DNA from: Nephromyces sp. MM_2019 | Lineage: Eukaryota; Apicomplexa; Aconoidasida; Nephromycida | DNA length: 45,620 bases | Direction of reading: 5' to 3' | Assembly: GCA_015657535.1 (NCBI GenBank) | Contig: JADHZB010002136.1 | Coordinates: forward strand, 1-45,620 | Shown: one piece after another, positions 1 to 11,394 of the stretch | How positions within the stretch are numbered: the first letter of the stretch is position 1 | Layout of the letters: the number at the start of each line of letters is the position of its first letter | Notes under the pieces: model-generated | Told to the model about the DNA's origin: nothing | Database searches by the model: none | What the model saw: only the letters and a program-made list of their open reading frames with translations | Made by a program: the position numbers and the translations under genes

Positions 1-381
1 TGTGTGTGTGTGTGTGTTTATTTTTGTATATGATACTATAAATATATATATATGTGTGTGTTTATTTTTGTATATAATACTATATATATGTGTGTATGTG
101 TTTATTTTTGTATATAATACTATATATATATGTGTGTGTGTTTATTTTGGTATTTAAAGTGCTAAGTGTGTATGCCTATGTGTATGTGTGTTTATTTTGT
201 ATATCAAACTATATGTGTGTATGTGTGTGTGTTTATTTTTGTATATAATACTATATATATATGTGTGTGTGTGTTTATTTTGGTATATCAAACTATTGTA
301 AAAGTGCGTATATTCACACACATATATATACATGTGTGTATGTGTGTGTGTAAACCAAATAATTATTTATATAATTTTCAG
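1..381 (+). repeat. TG-rich degenerate tandem repeat in an upstream intron
   Basis: About seven imperfect copies of a 40-60-base unit made of a TG run, then tttatttttgtatataatac, then an AT run. The block ends in ataattttcag at 371-381, a good splice acceptor opening the phosphatase exon at 382. I see no exon inside it, so it is read as the 3' part of an intron that continues left of the window. Confidence 0.75.
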
Positions 382-675
382 GCATGATCAACTCTCCTTT
401 TCATTAAAACATAACCAGCCACCCTTTCAAAAATTTTTAGAGGGGGGATTGACATTTCCACCAACTTACAAATATAAAATTTCTCGTAATGTGTATGATA
501 ACACACGTGTACCAGCCTGGTAATTATGTGTGTGTGTGTGTGTGTATGAAGTGTGTGTGTATGAAGTGTGTGTGTATGAAGTGTGTGTGTATGAAGTGTG
601 TGTGTATGAAGTGTGTGTATGAAGTGTGTGTGTATGAAGTGTGTGTATGAAGTGTGTGTATGAAGTGTGTGTGTG

Positions 676-720
<45 letters not shown>

Positions 721-2838
721 GTGTGTGTGTGTGTGTGTGTGAAGTGTGTGTGTATGAAGTGTATGTGAAGTGTGTGTGTGTGTGTATGAAGTGTATGTGA
801 AGTGTGTGTGTGTGTATGAAGTGTATGTGAAGTGTGTGTGTGTATGAAGTGTATGTGAAGTGTGTGTGTATGAAGTGTATGTGAAGTGTGAGTGTGTGTG
901 TGTGTGTGTGTGGGTGTATGAAGTGTATGTGAAGTGTGTGTGTGTGTGCGTGTGTGTATGTGAAGTGTGTGTGTGTGTGTATGAAGTGTATGTGAAGTGT
1001 GTGTATGAAGTGTATGTGAAGTGTGTGTGAAGTATGTGATGTGTGCATATCTCGTATGAATATACTCAACATATATATATATATATATATGCGAAAATGT
1101 TGGGTGTGAATCGTTCAAATTTCGATCACACACATATTTGATTTGATATTATTTTTATAAACTATAAAGCACGCTTGTTAACTTACACATTTTTTTTTTA
1201 TTTAATTTTACACATTAAATATATTACTCTGCTTAATTGAAGTTTAACATTTGACACCAAACTAACAATAGATATATAATACACACAATCACCATACACA
1301 ATATAAACTTTTTTATTATTCATCAAGTTCACACATGTACATAGTATACTTTACACACACAATTGCATAACATACTTTACACACACAATTGCATAACATA
1401 CTTTACACACACAATTGCATAACATACTTTATACACGCAAATGCTTAACATAATTTACACACAGTAGTACGTATTATAATTTACACACACATATACATAA
1501 TAAACAATACACACATCAAACACAATATATAGTATTCATACATTAATACCATTTATATTTTACACATATAATATATAGCTTAAATATACCAACAGATAAT
1601 ATATCTAACACACTCATAGCATAATATACTTTTACAACATATATAGATCAAAATATTATATATACTAACATATGAAACACCTAAGAAATGATAGATATAC
1701 ATTTATCTTAACCAAATCTAAATATATATGTGTAAACACACACATACAATTAATATTTCACTATCTATATACTTGAATAAGCATTGTATATCCATCAACT
1801 CACATTTACACACCCAATTATCACTTTATATATATATATATATATATTTATGTATGTACACACAGGTGTGATAGAGTATTATTTACAATTCGCCCATGGC
1901 CTATTAATAACGATACAAACCCGTTATATTTAGAGTTGTTGGGCTACAATAGCCATCAACAATTTAACTCCAGTGACCATAAACCTGTGTCCTGTTATCT
2001 AGAGGTTGATGTGTATTTAGCTTCAAAGTATCAGAAGGAAGTGGTAAGTACACACACTCACAGAGACGTACAAAATACACACAAGAATAGTAAAAATTAC
2101 AAACACACACATCCTTATTCAAATCATAAATTGAGTACAAATTACCCTATAATATCGGGGAAATGGAATTTTGATACACACACAACACCGGATCTAATTG
2201 ATCCTACTGATAATACACACACATGTAAGGATGAAGATTTAAATCAAAAAATTAGTATCATAGGCACACACACGTCATCAACACAACATCCAACCAATTT
2301 AGTAAATAAACTTCCACGTACTACTACACAACAATCCTTCAATATGCTTGTGGATGATTTTTTTACACCATCTTCTCAATCTAATACACACATAAATAAG
2401 GTCGATAAAGGTACTACGGATTCCTACACACACAAGAGTACACATGAGAACGATTTTGATCATTTTGATCATCTTGATAATTTTGGCACACACACACTCA
2501 ACTCATCAGCTTATAATAAGCTTAATACAACTGAAAGACGTGCACACGCATCGATAAATAATAAAAAATTTGATTTTGGTGGCACACTTAAACACATAGA
2601 ACTCCCTATTGAAGATAGGTTTAGCTTTGGTAAATATACACAATTACCTAATAATTATATGGTAGATCAACACACACAAGCCCCTAATGATAATAACCTC
2701 GATTGGTCTACTATTGACTCGGCAATAAATGCCTATAATACGACAAAAACTAAGTCACAAGATAATCAAATAAATTTAAAAACAAACACACACACCCATG
2801 ATTTTTTTAATAATTTAAATAGTAAGAAAAATAATTGA
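382..2838 (+). CDS. Inositol polyphosphate 5-phosphatase-type (IPPc) protein, 3' part, two exons
   Basis: The last two exons of a phosphoinositide/inositol-phosphate 5-phosphatase; the 5' exons lie off the window. Exon 382-519 encodes HDQL, then GGLTFPPTYKY, then RVPAW. The donor at 520 splits the Trp codon (tg|g), and the acceptor at 1865 resumes with CDRVLF in exon 1866-2838. Joined, this reads PAWCDRVLF, a hallmark IPPc motif, followed 30-odd residues later by SDHKPV, the second catalytic signature. Splice phases match exactly. The enzyme family removes the 5-phosphate of inositol lipids or soluble inositol phosphates at membranes or in the cytosol. After the catalytic domain (ending near VDVYLA) comes a tail of about 270 residues, low in complexity and rich in Asn, Asp and Thr-His-Thr clusters, with no domain I recognise. 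It ends at TGA 2836-2838. Family assignment is firm; the substrate is not known. Confidence 0.85.
527..1050 (+). repeat. Compound TG microsatellite/minisatellite
   Basis: (TG)n interrupted by ATGAAG. From 541 to about 670 the unit is roughly tgtgtgtgtatgaag (13-15 bases, about nine copies). From about 750 to 1040 it becomes a longer compound unit that adds tgtatgtgaag. Lies wholly inside the phosphatase intron. Confidence 0.9.
1346..1455 (+). repeat. 26-bp tandem repeat, about four copies
   Basis: The unit is catactttacacacacaatt followed by gcataa, three near-perfect copies and a decayed fourth, in the CA-rich second half of the phosphatase intron. The copies are adjacent with no unique spacers, so this is not a CRISPR array. 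Confidence 0.85.
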
Positions 2839-3804
2839 TTATATACCTTATTACATGAGTTTTAATTTAAGCAACTTGAATCACACCTAGTTAATTCCAA
2901 ATTTGCTCATAAATCATTTTGTATGTATAGTGATTGTGTATTGATAATTTTTATAATTAAAGATGTGTATTATCAAGAAATGGAATAGATATCTACTAGA
3001 AATAAGTAACGAGTTTATGTAATTTAATAAAGGGTGTGCCTTAGAAACATATGTTGGATATACTTGTTCACTGATCCAATGGTAAAGTTATTACAAGTAA
3101 ATGTGAATTCAAATAAACACACACATATATATTTCTTTAATAATGTGTGTAGAGAACTATTGGAAAATGTGTACAGTTGAAATTTTTCTCATACTCATAC
3201 ATTTTCTTATTTTAGAAGTTTTTGAAAATTTAAACCCTTTATTGAATTTTGAATTTTAAGGATCTCAAATATTCCTCTATAATAGTATTTTTCTTTACAC
3301 ACGCACACCGTTTTCTTTTATTTGTTAAATAATTTAAGAACAAAACATACCAAATTTTATTAACTTACAAGTTATTTTGGTTATATTTAAACTTTTGAAC
3401 CTAAAGGAATAATCTAAAGGAATCTTAACACATAAATACTACTATAAATATACGAATACCTTTGTGTTACAATTATTACACATAATAACTTGGCTCTTGA
3501 AAATTACAACACAAAAAAACATTCTAAGCTCAATAATAAATAAGCACAATTTACAAACAAGTAAACTCACCCACACAAAACACGTTGTTTATTTATATAA
3601 AAGTTATATTATACGCTATTTCAAAACTATAAAATTTTTAAACAGATTTAACACTACGGCCTCGAGACAAAAATGAAAGACTAAAAAAGATTAACTCTTA
3701 AGAATAATCTTTTAATTAAAGAAACTATAAATTCTAAACATTAAGCTATGTGAGCTTAAAAAACATTTCATAGACTTCAGCCTCATACTAAGCTTTTACA
3801 TTTT
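2839..3804. other. Convergent intergenic region, no gene seen
   Basis: AT-rich sequence between the phosphatase (+) and the first vWA-like gene (-), which converge here. It contains scattered CA/TG runs (3117-3130, 3296-3310). An open frame at 3464-3676 has no start context or composition that suggests a gene. Confidence 0.6.
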
Positions 3805-5283
3805 CTAAATCAAACTAGAGATTGATAAAATTACAATTATAAGAGATGTAAATATGCCTACACGAACATTTGTAGATATCATTGACACAAAAGAAGTGTC
3901 ATTCATTTCTGTTTTCTCTGTAACCATCTTTTTTTTGGGAGTCATTACTGGTTCTACAGGTGTTTTAATGGGAGTTTTTACTGGTTCTGCAGGTTTTTTA
4001 CTGGGAGGCTTTGATGGTTCTGCAGGTTTTTTACTGGGAGTACTAGTGCATATTTCATTCTTTACACTTGCGAAGGCACCGTTGCTTGCAAAATCGTTTA
4101 CAATTCCTTCAGAGTATGCAGCACATTGTTGAAGATCTGAGCATCCAGTCAAAGCCTTAACAGTTTCAACTGTATTAGAGCTTAAACTATAACTGTTATC
4201 CGTAATTTTGTGAACAAAGACTTTCATACTGGATGAAAGTTTTTTCAATTCTGTATTTTTTGATTCCAAAGTTTTTAGGATCGCTACTGACTCGTCCTGA
4301 TCTGTAGAATCAGAACCAAGGATTAAAACAAAAATTACTTTAGCATTGCTTGTCATTTCAATAATATCGAACGTTTCAGTTACTAATTTGTTGATATCCG
4401 GTTTCGAAGCGATTGCAGGAGAATTTTCCAACAACTCTTTACCTGCACTCAAAACAGTAGTTTTATCCAGGCTAAGAGTATAGCCCAGATCAGTATCACT
4501 GGTGGCTGATCCTCCTTGAATAATATTAATAAAACTGTTAAAACCCAATTTTTCAGAGTCACTAGTAGCACTAGTCATATGTGTCAATAAAGCTTTCATC
4601 TGAGCTCTGAAAGATGTTATAAGATTATCTCCTGAAGTATCTTTTGCTGCTGTTATGGCCACTATCAATTGCGGATCCGCTGACCATGTTGCACAACTAG
4701 GATCAGCTTGTGAAAAAGAAAACTGTTGCTTACCGTTAAGGCCTCTGTAATCTTGCTTATCACGGAAGGACAAATTATCTGTATGTATATAAAAACAGTT
4801 TTTAATAATATCCTTTTTTTTTGTGTAAAATTTATCAATATATAATTGTGATTTGCCTTCATGAGATGGTTCCAATCATATATATTAAATCAAATTGAAA
4901 ATCATAAAGTCATTCTTTTTAATTTATAGAATTGAATTTAAACATCAAAGGGTTATTATTGTTATTTAGAAATTAAACAACACATATCTTTACTGGAAAT
5001 TAGAAATATATTTATACTTTACTTGTAAGTTAAATGTTACTCAATTAGGATATACAATCCATTTCATATCAATTTTATTAATAGCGATTAAATTTAACAA
5101 ACAAACTCGACTTTATCTCATAAAAAAAAGAATCATATTAATAATATTTAAATATATTGGTTAACTTTATTCAAATTCTATAACAATTTGTTAAGTATTT
5201 TGTTTACCTATTTTTATTGCCTGTACAATTTGTAGAATTGTAGAAATTAACAACAATAGTGCAAAATTTAAAAATGTTTTCAT
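3805..5283 (-). CDS. Secreted vWA-like cysteine protein A with Pro/Lys stalk and GPI-type tail
   Basis: Two exons. Exon 1 (5283-5208) starts MKTFLNFALLLLIS, a clear signal peptide cut near VQA. The donor gtaaac follows one base of a Gly/Asp codon (phase 1). The acceptor atacatacag at 4788-4779 opens exon 2 (4778-3805), giving 349 aa. An open frame running 5' of the acceptor has no ATG and is intron. After Cys (PSCATW) comes an alternating strand-helix region with LIVAI, KVIFVLIL and KVFVHKITD strands, resembling a von Willebrand A fold without a canonical DxSxS metal site. A Cys pair (GCSDLQQC) and a final Cys (EICTS) follow. A stalk of PSKKPAEP-type repeats and a terminal hydrophobic stretch (FTSLIIVILSISSLI) with no cytoplasmic tail indicate GPI anchoring. 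Fold and anchor are inferred; function unknown. Same family as the genes at 6880 and 15218. Confidence 0.75.
3940..4045 (-). repeat. 33/36-bp coding repeat for Pro/Lys stalk of protein A
   Basis: Near-repeated DNA (ctgcaggttttttactggga in two copies, with diverged flanking copies) encodes PSKKPAEP, KTPIKTPVEP and related units just before the membrane-anchor segment. It is probably an extended spacer lifting the folded domain off the membrane. Confidence 0.7.
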
Positions 5284-5390
5284 TTTGTAGTTGTATATGA
5301 AATCTTCAATGGAAATATATATAATTTTAGTATGTTTGTCGAATACAGTATAATTTAAACTGCTTAATTTTACTTTCTATCAAATTTTCG
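4692..5390 (-). repeat. 5' cassette shared with protein B gene (copy A)
   Basis: Matches 7929-8627 at a constant offset of 3237. It covers the upstream flank, the signal-peptide exon, the whole intron and the first about 29 codons of exon 2. From 4692 to 5283 I see only two mismatches (one in the intron, one silent in exon 1). Similarity stops abruptly at the codons around the first conserved Cys and fades gradually upstream beyond about 5320. Confidence 0.9.
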
Positions 5391-6879
5391 AAAAAGTGTT
5401 AAACTTAATTAAAACGTGAAAAGCAATTTTAAAATAAAACTGAGCTCTTAAATTTATTAAATATTAGGATCCTAAATTTTACAAAAAGTTTCATACTTCA
5501 TGGGTCAAATTTTCAAGTTGTTTATATTTTTGAAACAATAAAACCAAAATTATCGGAAAAACTTTCTAAATATTTTACATGTAACATAAAATAATTTACT
5601 AGCTAGTCAACTAATAATACTTTTATATGCAAATTGGATCATAAACTTTCAAACTTAATCATGCAACATATAGTTATACCCAAATACTATTCAAATCACT
5701 CTAGTTTTTGAACGAAAGTCGTTCGAAACGAATATCTTTTGATTAAAAACTAGTTATTATCCTGAAAGAGCTCTAGTTAATATTTTAAAGGCTTGGGTGC
5801 TTTATTTAAAATTAATCCTAAAATAAAAATCTTGCAATTGTTAACTAATAATATTTTAGTATAGTTTCGTTAGCTAAAATGGGTTTTACTAATTTTATGC
5901 TAACAACTTAAAACCTTTTTGTATCAGTGTTGTATGTATTACTTTTTATATGTGAGCCTATTGTTTATAAGGTAATAAATAGCCTAGTTATATTTCAATT
6001 CACGCTTTATTTTGGTGTGCGTGAAGTTTGTAAACAAAATAAAGTTCTAAACATTTTCCGTTTGTTCTATGTTCCGGAAGTCATTAAATAAGTGTCTGTA
6101 TTAAATGTTAATTGATCAAAGGTCAAAATTCAAACATGATTCATAACATGTTAGACGTGTAAAAATTGTGAAAACACAAGCAATTCTTTGTGTGCTATAT
6201 TTCAATTTAAGTACAGTTGAGATTACTTATATTTATTTTATTTACATGGTGAATAACTTGTGGCTTTTATTCTGAAGATGTTACTAACCTAATTAACCCT
6301 AATTATAATACAAAAAAGCGAGTTAAAGAGTGTAAGAAATTGAATATCAAGAACAAGATTATTTAAATCTTGTTAACTTTTTTTTCATATTAATATAATT
6401 CAATAATGTTCAATGTCGTTTTTATAGATATATAAACTTTGATATGCCTAAATGTGTTATACGCTCAATGACATTGCCTGTTTCAGCACAATTACATTGC
6501 TCCAGGTGATTATTTTGAGGATTAAAAAATGGTAATGTTAAACGTATATATGTAACTACCTCCTACTTAGATCTATTGAACTGACAAACATATAAATCAA
6601 TGTGATCACGTCTACAGACAATTTTTCAGCAAATGAATTTTTTACAAGTATTACTATAAAATATGAATTTAATATTTTGCTAGAAAAAAAAATTACATAA
6701 AATAAAACACTATTAAAAAATAAAGATTTCGTGAAATAAAAATCATAATTTGTTGTTTTCAAGTTTCATTTTAATTATCTATGTAATCATATAACTAAAT
6801 TTGTGAGCATTTCCAAGACCATGCTTAATATTAAAACGTATTTATCTAAATCAATCAATAAAACAATTATATTTAGCTT
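5284..6879. other. Intergenic, vWA-like genes A and B
   Basis: AT-rich. The first 100 bases are the promoter side of gene A and are similar to the flank of gene B. Nothing else recognisable; an open frame at 6556-6762 is hydrophobic but looks like chance. Confidence 0.5.
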
Positions 6880-8520
6880 CTAGATTAAACTAAAAATTGC
6901 TAGAAAAGCTACTAAAAGAGATGTAAATGCACCTGCACTTGTTGACATTATAGGCGCAAATGAAGCTTCATCTTCTTTGCTCTTTTTAGCTTTCTTTGGT
7001 TTAAACTTCTGCAAATTTGTACTTGCATCAGGAGTTCTAATTTTAGGAGGAGGCGTTGGCTTCGTTGTAGACAGTTCAGTCGTTGTGGTTGGTGTACTTG
7101 TTGTCTTTGTGGTCTGTGTACTCGTTGAGGTCGCTTCAGTCTTGGTGGTCGGTGTACTCGTTGAGGTCGCTTCAGTCGTTGTGGTCGGTGTACTCGTTGA
7201 GGTCGCTTCAGTCGTTGTGGTCGTTGTACTCATTGTGGTCACCTTAGTCGTTGTGGTCGTTGTACTTGTTTTAATGTTATCAAGGCATGTTTGCGACTTT
7301 ATGGTTGTAAAGATCCCACTGTTAGCTAAATTGGTTGAAACTCCTGTAGTAATTTTATTACATCCTTCCACTTTAGAACATGAAGTAATTACATTAAACA
7401 GAGATTTGGTATGGCTCAACAATCTAAGACCTAAATCTGTGATTAAGTGAATTAAGAAGGTCATTTTTGAATCATTAGTAATAAGTGAGGCTTCCATCAA
7501 GCTTTTAATAGATATTATTTCATTTAGATCAACCTTTGGTGTAAAATCAGAAGCAACAAAAAAAACAATATATACGTGCTTGGAATTGTATGTTTGAGCT
7601 TTATTATAAGCTATTTTTGTCAATTTATTTAAATCATTTAATTTATTTGTAAAGGACAAATGGCTGATATTTCTTTTAAAAGTTCCAATAGTTCCCCCTT
7701 GTGGAGAAAGAGTTGTCAAAAAATACGAATTGCTAGCAGTAGATCGGTCGCTATTTAATGCAATTATATCTACGGGTATATTTGTATTATCTCTATCAAC
7801 AGTTGCAGGACTCATAAATTCAATTAAACTAATAATATTAGTTTTAAAGTATGTTAATAAATTTTGTCCGTTTTGACCTAATGGCGAAGTTAGAACAAAG
7901 ATGAAGGCCGGAGGCTTTTCCCATCTTACACAACTAGGATCAGCTTGTGAAAAAGAAAACTGTTGCTTACCGTTAAGGCCTCTGTAATCTTGCTTATCAC
8001 GGAAGGACAAATTATCTGTATGTATATAAAAACAGTTTTTAATAATATCCTTTTTTTTTGTGTAAAATTTATCAATATATAATTGTGATTTGCCTTCATG
8101 AGATGGTTCCAATCATATATATTAAATCAAATTGAAAATCATAAAGTCATTCTTTTTAATTTATAGAATTGAATTTAAACATCAAAGGGTTATTATTGTT
8201 ATTTAGAAATTAAACAACACATATCTTTACTGGAAATTAGAAATATATTTATACTTTACTTGTAAGTTAAATGTTACTCAATTAGGATATACAATCCATT
8301 TCATATCAATTTTATTAATAGCGATTAAATTTAACAAACAAACTCGACTTTATCTCATAAAAAAAAGAATCATATTAATAATATTTAAATATATTGGTTA
8401 ACTTTATTCAAATACTATAACAATTTGTTAAGTATTTTGTTTACCTATTTTTATTGCCTGTACAATTTGTAGAATTGTAGAAATTAACAACAATAGTGCA
8501 AAATTTAAGAATGTTTTCAT
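6880..8520 (-). CDS. Secreted vWA-like cysteine protein B with Thr-rich mucin-type stalk and GPI-type tail
   Basis: Exon 1 (8520-8445) encodes the same signal peptide as protein A (MKTFLNFALLLLIS). A phase-1 intron with the same donor and acceptor leads to exon 2 (8015-6880); 403 aa in all. The N-terminus DNLSFRDKQDYRGLNG is identical to A up to PSC, then the ectodomain diverges strongly while keeping the plan: strand AFIFVLTSP, strand KHVYIVFFVASD, strand MTFLIHLITD, Cys pair CSKVEGC, final Cys (SQTC). A long Thr/Ser/Pro stalk with EATSTSTPTT repeats, a likely dense O-glycosylation target, precedes a basic patch. A terminal hydrophobic segment ends FLAIFSLI at the stop, as expected for a GPI signal. 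The vWA-like fold is inferred from the strand/helix pattern; no intact metal-binding triad is visible. Function unknown. Confidence 0.75.
7080..7270 (-). repeat. 36-bp coding repeat for Thr-rich stalk of protein B
   Basis: About 3.5 copies of a 36-base unit (tcgttgtggtcggtgtactc plus gttgaggtcgcttcag), encoding TTTTEATSTSTP-type units. Copies differ by a few bases, mostly swapping Thr for Lys or Gln. Such arrays commonly vary in copy number between isolates. Confidence 0.85.
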
Positions 8521-8627
8521 TTTGTAGTTGTATATAAAATCTTCAATGGAAATATATATAATTTTAGCATGTTTGTCGAATACAGTATAATTTATACTCC
8601 TTAATTTTACTTCCTATCAAATTTTCA
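7929..8627 (-). repeat. 5' cassette shared with protein A gene (copy B)
   Basis: Partner of 4692-5390: same upstream flank, signal-peptide exon, intron and start of exon 2. The intron is far better conserved than the downstream coding sequence, which points to recent duplication or gene conversion of this block. Confidence 0.9.
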
Positions 8628-10228
8628 ACAATAGATAAAACTTAGTGAAAGGATAATTTTAGATTAAAAATTCAAACAGTTAATAAAAAAAAAATCTAAA
8701 AGGGGTCCAATAAAATTCAGCAAATTTGTTTGTGAATATTTTGAAAGTTGTAAAATGATTAAATTTTATGATTTGATAGTTATCATAAAACTTTATAGTA
8801 GTTTGGATAAGAAAAAAAAGAATTAAAAAATTGTTTAAATACTATTTGAATTGCGGAAATAATATTTAATGATGATTTATAATAAAAATAAATTGCTCTG
8901 AATTTTGGGAATTATTCAAGAAATAATCCGTATTCTGGGATAATTTGTGAACTTATATGATTTTAAATTAACTTTAATGGAAATTACTATCGAAGTTGAA
9001 TTAGCTAAGACGTTTTTGTTCTATGGTCTAATAAAGCATACTTGCGTATCCATAATTGTGTTGCCTCAATAGTTGTTTGGTATGAAAATTGATCTAATGC
9101 TCCAACGAACAATAACTTTTAAGTTATGAGCCTATACGTTTTTAAATTAAACATAATTATATTCGAATTCAATCACCAGCTGTATGATTTTAACATGCTA
9201 AATTCTGTTGGTTCACTTATATTCAGTGCCAAAATTTAGCAAAAAGTTATATTTTTAGCCAAGTTTTTAAATTAAAAATTTATATTGCTATTTATTTTAA
9301 GGGGATAATTACACTGTAATTAATTGTATTTTTGAGTTTACTAATTAACCTATCTATATTTATAAAATTCAATTGCATCTTTACATTTGTGCTGATATTT
9401 ATTCTTATTTAAGACTTGTATATAGGAAATTTCAAATTTGCAAAACACTAGAACTTAAAAACCAAATGCATGTACTTGAAATTGAGATAGATTTATAGAA
9501 ATTTGTAGCAATTTCTATAACTTTTTTACAACAATATTATTTTCTTAATTTAAACTTTGCTTTGGAATTTTTATTGTCTTAATAAAATGCAAATAGTTTA
9601 AATTCAATGATTTGAATTCTACATTAACTAAGCTAATAAAAGCATTAAATTTTACAACAACTAAGTAGGTTTTGCAGATTTCTTGCCTCACTCAAGTAGA
9701 CTAAAAAATAAGGATTCCTATTTTTTGTTTATTATCTTATATATGTTGTTTTGATTTTGTAAATCAATAGTGTGTGACCTTTATAATCCTTTTGCGTGTT
9801 GAAGAGAGTAAAATATAAGGTTCAAAGGCGACAAACTTGTTTAGTATAAACCAAATAAATTTTAAAAACCTGAAAGGACAGAGCTTGTAGTAAATGTAAA
9901 TGGAGAGTCTTTAAGGATTTTATAAATTAGGGAGCACTTGTTTGTACTACATTATTTACTAGAATATGTTTTGCAAACTGCAAATTACATTAAATTTATA
10001 TAATACAAGAAAATTATTAAAAACCCAAAACTTATATCCCTTATATGTAAGTAAAATAAGTAATTTTTGGCTTTGTTGTTACATATTTTAATTTCAAGAT
10101 CATTCCTCGAAAATCGGTTTTTGTTGGGTATAACCACATAGGTTCTCTGTGATGACTTGTAACCTGTGAATATAAGATGCTTTTTTCTCAAGCACATCAG
10201 ATTAGCAAATAACAATTTAGACATCTAT

Positions 10229-10259
<31 letters not shown>

Positions 10260-11394
10260 GCAAAATATGCACACATAATCATAATTTATATTTGCTCTGT
10301 TACACTTTGTTGTATACTTGTGTATAATGTAATATATAAAATTTATGTATCCTTGCTTGAATAGTAAACGTAGACCATGTTTCCCTCTGAAGGATTTTGT
10401 GTAAATTTGATTTAATAATTTATGCTTCGATTTGGCATGTAAACTTTGTCCCAGATATAGTCTAGTGATAATTAGCAGATTTACAGTGAAAAGCTATGTT
10501 TTAAGTCAAAGATTCTGAAACCTTGTGGATGAACTTTAGGTTTTATTGTTCCAGTAGTGGTTGTTTTATAAGAACAAGTAATTCTCTTTTTCAAGTTATA
10601 AAAAAACTCTTAAAACAAAAAAGTAAAGTAGAAGCTTACAACTGGTTTTGTCATAATTTTGCTAAGTCAACGATTCCACAAAAAATCAAACAATTATTTT
10701 TAAAAATTTTCTCACTATGAAAGATAGGAGTAAAAGACGCTATTTCTCAAAATTTTAAGGAATTTGTTAACAATTTTTTTTTGTATTTTATCTACCTTTT
10801 CACAGCTAATGTAACATTTGCTAACTAGATTTGTTGCGATAAATTCATAAATATTCAATATAAATAAATATTTGAGTGGCTCTTTAGCAGATGTTGGAAA
10901 AAAACCTTAAAAAAACAAAATTTCATAGAAAAAAATTTCAAGTGAATATAAGAATGTTTTAGCTTAGTATTTGTCACCTTGTAAAGTAGTAGTAACGTAC
11001 ACATAAAAATCACACTACATCTTATCTTGCAACACACACTATATATATAAACACACTCTTACCCACCTTCACAAGCCAAATCAATTATGCGTGTTAAATG
11101 CATATTCAATATATCAACACAGGAAGTTCACAGGCCGGGCAACAAACACTTGCTAGTAACATTCACACAGCAAACCTGCTCACACAACAACGCATGTATT
11201 GGCGCTTCAACAATACATGATGCAAACAAATGTTATCTTACAAGTGTAAGGGAAAAAGTGTAAGCACCTATCTCATGACACATGCAAAAATTGCACACAC
11301 ACGTGTGTATAAAAACTATTAATCAACAAAGTTAACACAGCCTCTGCGCAGACATGTATTTAGCAAATGCTCAACTTAATTAAATCACATAAAA
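8628..11394. other. Intergenic, weak coding potential only
   Basis: AT-rich. Includes a TA microsatellite at 10231-10258 and, from about 11030, A/C-rich DNA with CA runs. Two short open frames might be real (9985-10224 minus, with a basic N-terminal half; and 10529-10720 plus, ATG at 10529, Lys-rich), but neither resembles a family I know and both could be chance. Confidence 0.4.
9985..10224 (-). CDS. Hypothetical short ORF, uncertain
   Basis: 79 codons from an ATG. The first about 50 residues are basic (KKHLIFTGYK, NKNRFSRNDLEIK) and the end is hydrophobic. Composition of the first half is more protein-like than the surrounding AT-rich frames. It could be an exon of a longer gene, a small organellar protein, or chance. 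No family recognised. Confidence 0.2.
   Translation of the reverse strand: MSKLLFANLMCLRKKHLIFTGYKSSQRTYVVIPNKNRFSRNDLEIKICNNKAKNYLFYLHIRDISFGFLIIFLYYINLM

Larger units (their letters stand above)
520..1865 (+). other. 1.35-kb intron with TG half and CA half
   Basis: The donor gtaatt follows RVPA-W and the acceptor acacacag precedes CDRVLF. The first half (about 527-1050) is almost pure TG with ATGAAG interruptions. The second half (about 1260-1865) is A/C-rich with CA runs. The halves are therefore largely complementary on one strand. Long antisense open frames through the TG block (poly Thr-His) are an artefact of the repeat. Confidence 0.85.

Noticed and set aside
378..1133. Long minus-strand frames encoding poly Thr-His proteins
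   Set aside because: They are the antisense reading of the TG microsatellite within the phosphatase intron; any (CA)n run is open in the His-Thr frames.
1346..1455. CRISPR-like direct repeats
   Set aside because: The 26-bp units are tandem with no spacers and lie inside a eukaryotic intron.
4779..4875. N-terminal extension of vWA-like protein A starting at a TTG, EPSHEGKSQLY (and the same at 8016-8112)
   Set aside because: No ATG, preceded at once by TGA, and lies before a good acceptor (atacatacag). Splicing to the upstream signal-peptide exon gives a coherent secreted protein.
6977..7450. 157-codon Val-rich plus-strand frame
   Set aside because: Shadow of the Thr-rich stalk repeats of protein B on the opposite strand.
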